Below, piece after piece: positions 1-7,620 of a stretch of DNA of 38,289 bases; within the stretch, counting starts at the first letter, position 1; every line of letters starts with the position of its first letter. Source of the DNA: JBGSKV01 sp041740975 (GTDB lineage: Bacteria; Bdellovibrionota_B; Oligoflexia; Oligoflexales; JALZUQ01); assembly GCA_041740975.1 (NCBI GenBank), contig JBGSKV010000078.1, positions 1 through 38,289 on the forward strand. Direction: 5' to 3'. Both the position numbers and the translations under genes were made by a program. Under the pieces are notes generated by a model. It did no database searches. It saw only the letters and a list, made by a program, of their open reading frames with translations, and was not told the origin of the DNA.

Positions 1-24
1 AGTGTAAGCATGTCCGCGTAGCTA

Positions 25-588
25 ATGAGCCATCGTTCGCGACCGACAATACCTCCCACAAAATCCTCTGGATTCAGCCTTGTTGAACTGATGGTTGTTA
101 TATCTATCATGAGCCTGCTCAGCGCTTTAGCGTTACCCAAAGTTGCAAACCTAAAAATCAGGGCGGCGCAAGCAGAGAAGCAAGTCAATCTTAACTTTCT
201 TTATACCGCATTGAAATCGCATCGGGCTGAGAATGAGAACCTTGTGGTGGGTTATTCTATTCAGCATGGCACTTACAAATTGGGTGGTGATGCGAATTTC
301 TGCGGGACTAACTCTATTGGATTTTTTATAACCGAATGTGAAAAATTACGCTATTTTTATAATGGATATGCATACTCCGGAAGCGACGAAGTTGCGGCGT
401 CAGCGAGCAGCGTTTATTTGGTTATAGGTGGCTCAGTTGTCGTTCGATACGGCAATAAACAAGGTCCACCGACAAGTATCTGCACAAAGAGAATTATTTA
501 TGAAGTTCGGTATAACGACATATGGACCATGGACAATAATCGACACTTGACTGCGACACACAATGCCTTATCCGACTGTTGGATCTAA
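25..588 (+). CDS. Type IV pilin-like / pseudopilin protein
   Basis: The 187-residue protein has a 16-residue basic leader ending in Gly, followed by the class III signal FSLVELMVVISIMSLL. Cleavage by prepilin peptidase would fall between G16 and F17, with the conserved Glu at mature position 5. This marks a type IV pilin or type II secretion pseudopilin, inserted in the inner membrane and assembled through its N-terminal helix. The remainder (from about residue 55) is a globular head without a family I recognise. It has four Cys, two in the middle and two near the C-terminus, which could form disulfides. No secretion or pilus assembly gene lies beside it in the window, so its machine is unknown. 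The left edge of the window is only 24 nt upstream, so its promoter and RBS cannot be judged. Confidence 0.8.
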   Translation: MSHRSRPTIPPTKSSGFSLVELMVVISIMSLLSALALPKVANLKIRAAQAEKQVNLNFLYTALKSHRAENENLVVGYSIQHGTYKLGGDANFCGTNSIGFFITECEKLRYFYNGYAYSGSDEVAASASSVYLVIGGSVVVRYGNKQGPPTSICTKRIIYEVRYNDIWTMDNNRHLTATHNALSDCWI

Positions 589-820
589 CCAGAAATCTTC
601 GTTTAAAGTTAAACCATATATTCCGGAAGTCCTTTGTGGAGGCTGCGGAATCAAATTAAATTAGTTAAGCATTGAGTCACTCACATCTCATCAAATCAAA
701 TTGCACATTTCTTCCATAAGCTGAACGCCCAGTCATTGATAGTACAAATAGACTTTATATTTTTTGTATTATAAATGTTTGGCGTTTGGTTCTCTCAAGG
801 TCTTGAAATAGGAGGTGGAT

Positions 821-1447
821 ATGAAATTTATGGAAAAATTTTTGGTTTTATTTCTGAGTATCGGTATTTCGGCGCAGGCGTTTTCTGCCGATATCAAAAA
901 AGTGCAGAGTTCGCGATGGAAGACAACCTACGCTGACAAAGATGGGACATTTTCTGTCGATAATATCCTGACGCTCAAAGGCAAGTCTGGATCTTACGTA
1001 ACGACTCAAGGTCGAAAAGGCAAATTAACCGGAATCAAATATAACTATATTACGGCCGCACCAGAACGTAAAATTGGTGTCTACGGAACCTGGACCTTCG
1101 GCAATCAAACCGGTGGTTTTACTTTCCGGATTTCTGGTGATGGCAAAAAATTTACGGGTCAATGGGCCGGCGCCAATAATCAACAAGGAACCTGGACCGG
1201 GAAACTTTGTAAGCCTAAAAAGAACGATGACGATAGCGATGATGAGGGCGAAGACGAAGAGGGTCCGATCGGCCCAGGACCGCAACCCTATCCAGGTAGT
1301 GGTGGAGGCGGCGGTGGCAATGGAGGCGGAAGCAGCGGCGGTGGCGTTAACTGTGATGGCGATTCCGACGACAATGATGATGATGAAGGTGACGAGGAAG
1401 GCCCAATCGATGAAGAAGGGCCAATTTTTATAGAAGATTTCGAATAG
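821..1447 (+). CDS. Secreted protein with acidic and glycine-rich C-terminal tail
   Basis: I chose the ATG at 821 because GGAGG at 811-815 sits 5 nt upstream; an in-frame GTG at 815 overlaps that RBS. The 208-residue product begins with a signal peptide ending near AQAFS-AD. The middle (about residues 30-130) is beta-rich, with repeated G-x-W and F-x-G-x-W patterns such as GTWTFGNQ, FTGQWA and GTWTGKLC, as in lipocalin- or avidin-like barrels; that comparison is only by eye. The last 75 residues are low complexity: an Asp/Glu-rich block, a Gly-rich block and a second Asp/Glu block with the phrase EEGPI occurring twice. The acidic blocks may bind cations. No family recognised. A 20-bp hairpin lies 10 nt after the stop. 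Confidence 0.75.
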   Translation: MKFMEKFLVLFLSIGISAQAFSADIKKVQSSRWKTTYADKDGTFSVDNILTLKGKSGSYVTTQGRKGKLTGIKYNYITAAPERKIGVYGTWTFGNQTGGFTFRISGDGKKFTGQWAGANNQQGTWTGKLCKPKKNDDDSDDEGEDEEGPIGPGPQPYPGSGGGGGGNGGGSSGGGVNCDGDSDDNDDDEGDEEGPIDEEGPIFIEDFE

Positions 1448-1457
1448 TTTCTTTTCG

Positions 1458-1507
1458 GGGGACACCCGACTGGACCCGATATAGTTTGGGTCCAGTCGGG
1501 TGTCCCC
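1458..1507. repeat. 20-bp perfect inverted repeat between convergent genes
   Basis: GGGGACACCCGACTGGACCC at 1458-1477 is followed by a 10-nt loop and its exact reverse complement at 1488-1507. It lies between two convergent genes (stops at 1447 and 1525) and may end transcription from both sides. Neither side has a run of T after the stem, so it is not a standard intrinsic terminator. It could equally be a REP-type palindrome. Confidence 0.7.
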
Positions 1508-1524
1508 AGAATCGCAGAATCGCA

Positions 1525-2346
1525 TTACTCGTACTTTCGACAATATCTAATATCCACTTTATTTTTATTCGCGTATGTGACGCAAGCATCAATGGCCGCT
1601 TGAAAGCTATCGGACGAAAACCAAGCATTTGGTGTCGGCCAAGTGTGATCATAATAGTACTGATATTTGTACGCTGTCGAAAAATTTAGCTCGACTGTAT
1701 TCGGCTTGGATGCGACTAACTTCTTCGGCTTATTCAATGTACTGACTTGTGCAATATTTCTAGCCCAAATATGCGGACTTTCCGACATTCGCAAATCGAT
1801 AATTTCTTTGTTTTGATCGACAATCAAATCGCAGTTTTTGTGACGCAAGACTTCTGCTATCGGTTTGTAAGTAGCACTTGATGAATAGCAAAAATTGAAA
1901 ATCTTGTAATTTTTTTTATCAAAATCTGCGAAAAGATATCCAACAATAAATTGACCAGCTTTGTTGGCTCCCAAAATATTATATGCATTTATTGGAGTTT
2001 CACCCACCATAAAACTATGTTTAATTTCATTCATAAGCTTAGCTTCCGGACACACCCCGACACCAAAGTCTACGCGCAATTCACCTTTGGTATGAATGGT
2101 CTTATTTGTAAAATACCGCACAAGTTGAAAACAAGCCGATTCGGCCTTAATACCTATCTTTTTGAAGTCCTCAAGATCAGGAGACAAAAAAGACAAGTTC
2201 GTGATCCACTCGCGATTCTCAATTTCGGTTGGATTGCCCGCTGCATCTACTGCTTCAATCGCCTTTGATGCAGATCCATCCCCAGATTGCATTTTGCACG
2301 CACAGGTCGAGAGCATTACGCTTATAGCGCACAGAAAACTTCTCAT
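1525..2346 (-). CDS. Putative lipoprotein of unknown function
   Basis: The start at 2346 is preferred over an ATG 12 nt upstream, because GGAG lies 6 nt before it and falls inside the longer form. The 273-residue product starts MRSFLCAISVMLSTCACK: a basic start, a hydrophobic stretch and Cys at a lipobox-like position (LSTC). That suggests a lipid-anchored envelope protein, though the -1 Thr is not ideal and plain signal peptidase I cleavage is possible. The body has no motif I recognise. The C-terminal third contains a Tyr-rich stretch (about YKYQYYYDHTW). It converges on the acidic-tailed protein gene and precedes no co-directional gene closely, so it is probably monocistronic. Confidence 0.65.
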   Translation of the reverse strand: MRSFLCAISVMLSTCACKMQSGDGSASKAIEAVDAAGNPTEIENREWITNLSFLSPDLEDFKKIGIKAESACFQLVRYFTNKTIHTKGELRVDFGVGVCPEAKLMNEIKHSFMVGETPINAYNILGANKAGQFIVGYLFADFDKKNYKIFNFCYSSSATYKPIAEVLRHKNCDLIVDQNKEIIDLRMSESPHIWARNIAQVSTLNKPKKLVASKPNTVELNFSTAYKYQYYYDHTWPTPNAWFSSDSFQAAIDACVTYANKNKVDIRYCRKYE

Positions 2347-2452
2347 GGTTATCTCCATTGTCTTATTTAGAACGGTAATGAATGTTCAGATTGGTATGGT
2401 ATCGCCCTTGGCGTGCCATTTCAAGGAAACTTCGGCGATTATGTGCAGTTTT

Positions 2453-3283
2453 TCAAGGGACACCCGAATACGCTTCTTTTATGACCTTTTCACCATGAAT
2501 TTTTTCAAGGCTCTTCAGTCCAAAATGATAGCGAGCCGCGTCGCAAAAATAATCGGCGAACGCTGCGTTGAGACTTGCACTCGTCACCGAACCAATGATG
2601 GGTACCGCACTGGCGAGTAGTTTTTCAGACACTCTTACATTAAAAACCGCGGCGATTTGCGCGATAAATCGCACCAAACCCGGAGCGGTGCCTTTGTTCA
2701 CCCCATTCATGACTTCTTTGGCCGAGTGCGTGGCAATGTATTCGGCAGCTCTATTGATGACGGAGGAAAACGCGAGGCGGGACGTATAGTATGACGAGTC
2801 CATTTCGGAGTTGTCTTTTGACTTTGATCCCATGGTAAACACATACATGCATTCCAAAGCTATCTCTGGATCGTTCACATCGAAGCCATATTGGTCGGCG
2901 GTGTTGGCGATAGACCGGAAAATGATGGCAGTCGAGACAGGCATCTCGACGGGTAGTGCAAACCAGCCAAAAAATCCGCCCACCGCTCCGCTTCCTGTGG
3001 CCAATGCCGTGTGAAAGTATTTACTGGATTTTGTATTGCCTCGTACGAAAGAAATATCTTTCTTCTCAGACTTAATCGACGAAACCGCAACTTTGACGAT
3101 AGCCTTTAGCGACTCATCGACAATTGTTTTCACTTTATTTTGGTATTTTTCCGGGAGCTGGTTTTGGAAAAACTCGGCGGGCTTTCCAATCTGATTGGCA
3201 ATCCTCATGAGCAAACTTTGATTTTCCAAAAAATCGTATGCCTGCTTGATAAAAACTAACTCTTCTTTAGATATTGTACTCAT
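2453..3283 (-). CDS. EcsC family protein
   Basis: The 276-residue protein resembles the EcsC family: a helical N-terminus, then a Gly/Ala-rich hydrophobic stretch (about residues 90-125) with the characteristic LPVEMPVSTAIIFRSIANTA, followed by an acidic helix (NDPEIALECMYVF) and a further hydrophobic Ala/Ser-rich region near residues 215-250. EcsC was first found in the Bacillus Ecs ABC-transporter operon; its biochemical role is not established, and the homologue here is not next to transporter genes. The RBS GAGG lies about 10 nt upstream of the ATG. It is 148 nt downstream of the sigma/TonB fusion gene on the same strand and could be read from the same transcript. Confidence 0.75.
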   Translation of the reverse strand: MSTISKEELVFIKQAYDFLENQSLLMRIANQIGKPAEFFQNQLPEKYQNKVKTIVDESLKAIVKVAVSSIKSEKKDISFVRGNTKSSKYFHTALATGSGAVGGFFGWFALPVEMPVSTAIIFRSIANTADQYGFDVNDPEIALECMYVFTMGSKSKDNSEMDSSYYTSRLAFSSVINRAAEYIATHSAKEVMNGVNKGTAPGLVRFIAQIAAVFNVRVSEKLLASAVPIIGSVTSASLNAAFADYFCDAARYHFGLKSLEKIHGEKVIKEAYSGVP

Positions 3284-3431
3284 AGTCTGCCCGCCTCGAT
3301 AAAGTCTTTAAGGCATAAACATGGTTATGGTAAGCAATACTTGCCACCACGTAACTATAGCCGATATTTGTAGTTTATAGTGAAAAATCAGACGGCATTA
3401 TCAAACAACACTCAACCGAGCCTGCATCACC

Positions 3432-5150
3432 TTATCCCGCTGACACCGTGAACGGATATTGGACTTTTACACTTTTGCCATCGCTGGATTTTGGAAACTT
3501 CCAGGACTTTAGTTTTACAGTAAGGCATCCGCGAACCATGGCATCATTTATTGTGGAGTTGCTTACGGCCGCTTTCGTGACACGTCCGTCCGCCGAAATT
3601 ATAAAATCAACGACGACTTTACCTTTGGCACCCGGCGCGCGCTTCAACAAGTCTTGAAAGCACTCGCGAGATTGGTTAGCGTTGGCACGCAGAACAGTCG
3701 AAACATCTTGAGATGTCAGTCCACCCGTAACCTTTGGCTCACCCTCTGGCATAGCCAGATCTTGCTTAGCATCGCCAACTTTTAGATCGTCATTGGCACC
3801 CACACGATTCGGGGAGTTAGTCGCAACGGTGCCTTGAAACTTCGGACCGCTACTTTTGCTCAAAAGATTATTTGTGCCGAGGCTTAGCGCAGAAAGATTG
3901 ACTCCCGCGGGTTTTGCGGGTGCCGGTTTACTAACAGGAGCACTTGCAACGACTGGTTTCGCAGGAGCTTCGGCAACGACTGGTTTCGCGGCGACTTGCG
4001 CTACGGGTTGAGCAGCAGCTGTAGGCTGAGCCGCAGAAACGGCTTGAACGACTGCCTCTGGTTTTTTCTCAACAACAGGTGCAACCGCAGCTGGAGGCGT
4101 GGATGCGACGGGTGAGGTCAACGCAGGCGCGGGTTTTGCAGCCGCTACTACTGTCGCAACTGGTTTTACAACTTGCTGTGGCACAGATTGTTGCTGAACC
4201 CCCGCAGTGTTTTGCTGAACCGGCGATTTCGGAACCACTGCCGCTACTTTTGCCTGAACGACAGGTTTAGGCTGAATGGCAGCCGCTTGCGTCACTGGTA
4301 CTTTTTGTTGGACAGATTTTTGAGCCACGACGGGAGTTTGAACTGTTGCTGCTGGCGCCGGCTTCGCGGCAATGGGAGCCACTTTCGCAACGGCTGGCGC
4401 CGGCTCTGCCGGTGTATCTTCCGCGGCAGCGGGTTTTTCATCCCCACTAGCGTTTTCATCTCCACTAGGCTTTTTATCTCCGCTAGCTAGTGGCTTACTG
4501 ATTTCTATGAATTCATTCTTAGAACTTTGTCCAAGCTGATACATCGATACCATCAGTAAAACAACGACCAGCCCTGCTCCCGCCATCGACGGGCCAGGAT
4601 GCTTCTGAAAAAAGGAGGTTAGTTCGTTTTGAATTTTTGCGAACGAAATTTTAAATGGTTTTTTAAGCTTAGGAAATGGATTGATTTCCAGTTCCGCAAT
4701 AATCGCTTTGCCAAGAGTTCGCAAGTCTTCGATGTCCCTGCGAAGTTCTGGATGACGGCCAAGATAGTCCTTACCTTTGCGACGATCGTCTTCCGACACT
4801 TCTCCGAGCGCATAAGCCGTGAACTTAGGATGGTGTTTATCAAATTTGCGACTCGTCGTTTTATCTTCAAAATCGGCGAGCTGCCCGCCTGCCAAAACAA
4901 ACTTCAGCTTCAATAAGATTTTATGCAAAGCTTTCGCGACTACATTTGTGCTGACTCCAAGGTACTGTGAGATTTTTTTGTAGTTTTGGTTGTCCTGAAA
5001 TTTTAACCGGATCATCTCGCGTTCAGAGTTAGACAATTGCGACAGTGCTGCGTGCAAAACGGAACCGTCATCATTCAAGTTGACGCCTCGAAGTCCGCTT
5101 GATGTGCGGGGTTCGGCAAATTCATTTTGCTGGGTATCAGATTCACTCAT
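3432..5150 (-). CDS. Membrane-spanning fusion: sigma-70 region-4-like HTH, anti-sigma-like segment, TonB/AgmX C-terminal domain
   Basis: The 572-residue protein shows five parts. Residues 31-85 form a sigma-70 region 4-like helix-turn-helix (LSNSEREMIRLKF, then YKKISQYLGVSTNVVAKAL). Residues about 106-150 (HPKFTAYALGEVSEDDR, then LRRDIEDLRTLGKAI) match the N-terminal segment of zinc-finger-like anti-sigma factors, but without the metal-binding Cys. A single membrane helix spans about 189-205 (AGAGLVVVLLMVSMYQLG). Residues about 220-435 are a Pro/Ala/Val/Lys linker of the TonB type. Residues about 470-572 match AgmX/PglI or TonB-family C-terminal domains (GKVVVDFIISADGRV, WKFPKSSDGKSVKVQYPF) and keep two Cys (SRECFQ, VRGCL). 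With the N-terminus inside, the HTH faces the cytoplasm and the TonB-like domain the periplasm. It is divergent from the PqiA-like gene. RBS AAGGGAT precedes the ATG. Confidence 0.8.
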   Translation of the reverse strand: MSESDTQQNEFAEPRTSSGLRGVNLNDDGSVLHAALSQLSNSEREMIRLKFQDNQNYKKISQYLGVSTNVVAKALHKILLKLKFVLAGGQLADFEDKTTSRKFDKHHPKFTAYALGEVSEDDRRKGKDYLGRHPELRRDIEDLRTLGKAIIAELEINPFPKLKKPFKISFAKIQNELTSFFQKHPGPSMAGAGLVVVLLMVSMYQLGQSSKNEFIEISKPLASGDKKPSGDENASGDEKPAAAEDTPAEPAPAVAKVAPIAAKPAPAATVQTPVVAQKSVQQKVPVTQAAAIQPKPVVQAKVAAVVPKSPVQQNTAGVQQQSVPQQVVKPVATVVAAAKPAPALTSPVASTPPAAVAPVVEKKPEAVVQAVSAAQPTAAAQPVAQVAAKPVVAEAPAKPVVASAPVSKPAPAKPAGVNLSALSLGTNNLLSKSSGPKFQGTVATNSPNRVGANDDLKVGDAKQDLAMPEGEPKVTGGLTSQDVSTVLRANANQSRECFQDLLKRAPGAKGKVVVDFIISADGRVTKAAVSNSTINDAMVRGCLTVKLKSWKFPKSSDGKSVKVQYPFTVSAG

Positions 5151-5262
5151 GGCATATCCCTTTGTCTCTATGGCCTTTTCTCATCGGCAAGTTGTTTCAA
5201 AGGTTCAGTTTTCAAACAAAAAATTAATACTTTCAAATACTTACAATACCCAACCCATTGTC

Positions 5263-5320
5263 GCGAAGGTCACAAGTCCATATGCAGATACCGAATTTAG
5301 TTAAAGCTTGTGACTTTCGC
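5263..5320. promoter_or_regulatory. 14-bp inverted repeat between divergent genes
   Basis: GCGAAGGTCACAAG at 5263-5276 and CTTGTGACTTTCGC at 5307-5320 are inverted copies matching at 13 of 14 positions, and the odd pair is a G-T wobble in the plus RNA. The 30-nt spacer sets the half sites about four DNA turns apart. It lies in the 255-nt gap between the sigma/TonB fusion gene (start 5150) and the PqiA-like gene (start 5406). It may be an operator for both, or an RNA hairpin in a leader. Function is inferred. Confidence 0.5.
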
Positions 5321-5405
5321 TATTAGGACGATAATTGCAGTTCACGTAGACCCTCGACTCTAGGTCTGCCACATGAGACTGACGTAATGGAGTGGATGCT
5401 AGCCA

Positions 5406-6674
5406 ATGAAACTTTCGGAACCTTCTAAGATTGTACTCGCCATCGTCTTTGCCATCGTCTCCATTTTTCTGTGCCAGCAAATTGTTTACAACTCAGTGCA
5501 AAACCAACAAAGCCGAATCGATTATGCCGAAATCAATCACGTCAAGTATGGCATGTTTAGTGTGGACGAGTGGAAGAAGCGACTCGTCGAAATCGTCATC
5601 AAAGAGTTTGATCGCATTTACGAGTCCAAGGAAACCGAAAAAGAACTCAGAGAACATGTCGGCGTCATTCTTAGCAAAATGATTGACGAGGTTTCATTAA
5701 AGGTAAAAAAGGCCAACGAGAAGACCGCCGGCGGCAGGTTCAAACAGATTTTCATCGATATGTTTGTGGATATTGAAGACATTAAAGAGGGCGTTCCGCA
5801 GTACACGGATGCCGTCATCAAAGAAATGAAAAACCAGAAAACCAAAGATCACATGAAAGGCATGGTCAACGACCAACTTGCAGAATTCGCTACGAAAACC
5901 AAGGCCAAACAAGATCGTACTCGCCTCCTTCGCATCTTCGAAAAAACCGACACATCGAATATTGTCACGGCGCGCGACCAGATAGATCAGTCCATGACCA
6001 TCATGCGCCATCTCATCGCTAAACAATCGGTCGTGTTCGTCCTTCTTTTGCTTATTCCGTTCATCATTCTTGTGAAAGGCAAGAAGACTCCGAGTCCACT
6101 TTTGTTTAGCGTGCTGACCCTCTCGCTCGTCCTTCTTTTGATCACCGGCGTCGCGACACCAATGATTGACATGGAAGCCAAGATCTCACAGCTAAAGTTT
6201 GTTCTGATCGGGCATACGATCCAGTTTGATAACCAAGTGCTCTACTTTCAAAGCAAAAGTATCTTGGATGTATTTTTGATCATGATCAAACACGGAAAGA
6301 TTTTGATGAAGTTCGTGGGCGTCCTGCTACTTCTCTTTAGTGTCATCTTCCCACTGCTTAAGCTACTTTCGACGATTGGTTATTATTTTAATTTTCGCCG
6401 TATCCGCGACAGCTCCCTCATTAACTTTTTTGTTTTCAAATCCGGCAAATGGTCCATGACGGATGTGATGGTGGTGGCTATATTTATGGCTTATATTGGC
6501 TTCAATGGCATCATCGACAACCAACTCAAAATTTTTAGCACCTTACAGACCGGCGCTAATGTCATGACGACCAATGGCACGAAGTTGCAGCCAGGATATT
6601 ATCTTTTTATGGTTTATGCGTTATTGGCGATATTTTTATCGGGCTATCTGAAACGGCTGGATGCTAAAAAATAG
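5406..6674 (+). CDS. PqiA-family inner-membrane protein with N-terminal periplasmic domain
   Basis: The 422-residue protein starts with a membrane helix (about 8-28). A charged, helical soluble region of about 180 residues follows, rich in Lys/Glu and likely periplasmic. Four more hydrophobic segments come at about 205-225, 232-250, 300-325 and 352-372, with a last one at about 400-415. The segment from GVLLLLFSVIFPLLKLLSTI through the loop to SGKWSMTDVMVVAIFMAYI is the paraquat-inducible protein A signature. PqiA works with the MCE protein PqiB in lipid transport across the envelope in E. coli. No pqiB-like gene is present here, so this is a solitary relative. It is transcribed away from the sigma/TonB fusion and followed by a repeat block. 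GGA lies 9 nt before the ATG. Confidence 0.75.
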   Translation: MKLSEPSKIVLAIVFAIVSIFLCQQIVYNSVQNQQSRIDYAEINHVKYGMFSVDEWKKRLVEIVIKEFDRIYESKETEKELREHVGVILSKMIDEVSLKVKKANEKTAGGRFKQIFIDMFVDIEDIKEGVPQYTDAVIKEMKNQKTKDHMKGMVNDQLAEFATKTKAKQDRTRLLRIFEKTDTSNIVTARDQIDQSMTIMRHLIAKQSVVFVLLLLIPFIILVKGKKTPSPLLFSVLTLSLVLLLITGVATPMIDMEAKISQLKFVLIGHTIQFDNQVLYFQSKSILDVFLIMIKHGKILMKFVGVLLLLFSVIFPLLKLLSTIGYYFNFRRIRDSSLINFFVFKSGKWSMTDVMVVAIFMAYIGFNGIIDNQLKIFSTLQTGANVMTTNGTKLQPGYYLFMVYALLAIFLSGYLKRLDAKK

Positions 6675-6724
6675 TATAATGAGCAGAAAACCGATGGATT
6701 TAGACTTCTGAATTTCAATCACCT

Positions 6725-6736
6725 GCACCGGTGCAA
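6725..6736. repeat. 12-bp perfect palindrome
   Basis: TGCACCGGTGCA is a perfect palindrome 50 nt past the end of the PqiA-like gene. The outer flanks pair further at three of four positions. It could be a protein-binding site or a transcript-end hairpin; nothing decides between these. Confidence 0.4.
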
Positions 6737-6748
6737 GTGGGATTTAAC

Positions 6749-7002
6749 GTCATCCAGAGCCAAGCGAAGGATGACGACACACTTATGAGGCTCCGCTAAA
6801 CAGGTTTACCTCCATCGAGCAGCCGTTGCGAAAGCAACTCGCGCGGGGCGCACTCGTGTGCGAAGCCTCACCGTCGCAGTTTCTACCCGATGGTTGGCTG
6901 GGACGGTTGAGCCGGGAGAACCGGACCAATCAAACATAGAAATGTAAACTGTGAGTGTGATAGGCGGAGCCGGAGATCCTTCGGCTGCGCCTCTGGATGA
7001 CG
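6749..7002. repeat. GC-rich structured repeat block with 12-bp inverted ends
   Basis: This stretch fills the gap between the PqiA-like gene and the small outer-membrane protein gene and encodes no convincing protein. It is bounded by CGTCATCCAGAG at 6749-6760 and its exact reverse complement at 6991-7002. Inside are nested stems: CGTCATCC with GGATGACG (6749-6777), GTTGC-GAAA-GCAAC near 6825-6838, CCATCG (6812-6817) with CGATGG (6888-6893), and a GGAGCCGGA/TTCGGCT stem near 6966-6986. It contains the 70-bp unit repeated at the right window edge. The composition is clearly more GC-rich than its neighbours. It looks like an interspersed intergenic repeat family, possibly a non-autonomous mobile element or a compound of several. 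Confidence 0.6.
6901..6970 (+). repeat. 70-bp dispersed repeat, intact copy
   Basis: The 70 bp from GGACGGTTGAGCCGGG to GTGATAGGCGGAGC recur in inverted orientation at 38158-38289. After removing a 58-bp insertion and one CCGG duplicate from the right copy, I find all 70 positions identical. The true repeat may run further left here, because the right copy is cut by the window edge. Confidence 0.9.
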
Positions 7003-7008
7003 GCGTTA

Positions 7009-7494
7009 TTAGAATGAAACCCCAACGCGAAGCTGAGGAGCCTCGATCCATTGGCCGATGTTTTTATAATTATCTTTTAAGAAGTAACCGGTACTGAACC
7101 ACTCACCGCCGATCACAAAACGATTTTTGAATCTCCACTCACTGCCAATCGCAAACTCAACCCCCGCACCGGCATCCAAATTCTTGCGATCGTATTCTTC
7201 CACTTCCGCATATCCCAGACCGGCACGAGCGTAGAGAACTTTGTTGAACAACTGATGCACGCCCACAGCATATCGACTGGTGCCGGAAAGATCGGGACTG
7301 GCCGTGATGGCATGTCCGAAGAGAAATGCACCATCACCCAAACGATAGGCTACGCCGCCACCTGTGGTTTGAAAACCGTGCTGAAGATAGACTTCTGTTT
7401 TCCTGCTTTCACTTTCCGCCGGAACGGGCGCTTCTGATGCGAACGCATAAGTCTGAAATCCCATACATAACGCTACCGCCAAAAACTTTTTCAT
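7009..7494 (-). CDS. Small outer-membrane beta-barrel-like protein
   Basis: The start at 7494 is chosen because GGAGG lies 4 nt upstream of this ATG and the encoded MKKFLAVALCMGFQTYAFAS is a clean signal peptide; a reading frame extends 33 nt further upstream. The mature part (about 140 residues) alternates hydrophobic and polar residues in short strands with many Gly and aromatic residues (for example YAVGVHQLF, YARAGLGYAEV, LDAGAGVEFAIG). It ends in Phe (RVGVSF), as expected for BamA-recognised outer-membrane barrels. The size fits an 8-stranded OmpA/OmpW-type or acyloxyacyl hydrolase-like barrel without obvious catalytic residues. The function is unknown. Its 3' end directly abuts the GC-rich repeat block. 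Confidence 0.7.
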   Translation of the reverse strand: MKKFLAVALCMGFQTYAFASEAPVPAESESRKTEVYLQHGFQTTGGGVAYRLGDGAFLFGHAITASPDLSGTSRYAVGVHQLFNKVLYARAGLGYAEVEEYDRKNLDAGAGVEFAIGSEWRFKNRFVIGGEWFSTGYFLKDNYKNIGQWIEAPQLRVGVSF

Positions 7495-7620
7495 AGAGCC
7501 TCCATTAAGATGACCCCTTATCGCCATTTACTTGTGATTTCTCAATACCCTTTTGTGAAGTATTATATTATGATACCTATAGTGGAAAGCCCTACTACTT
7601 AAGCTCTCTAGGAAGCGTGT

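Noticed and set aside
1025..1543. 172-codon minus-strand frame over the acidic-tailed protein
   Set aside because: Hydrophobic text such as IIIIVVGIAI is the mirror of Asp/Glu codons in the real gene. No RBS is seen and it runs through the hairpin.
2457..2467. GGGACACCCGA shared with the hairpin at 1459-1469
   Set aside because: As a separate feature: 11 nt within coding sequence without an adjacent inverted partner. It is mentioned only as support for a possible repeat family.
6806..7051. 81-codon minus-strand frame in the repeat block
   Set aside because: Arg/Ala/Pro-rich translation of a GC-rich non-coding repeat; it overlaps the barrel gene end and has no RBS.
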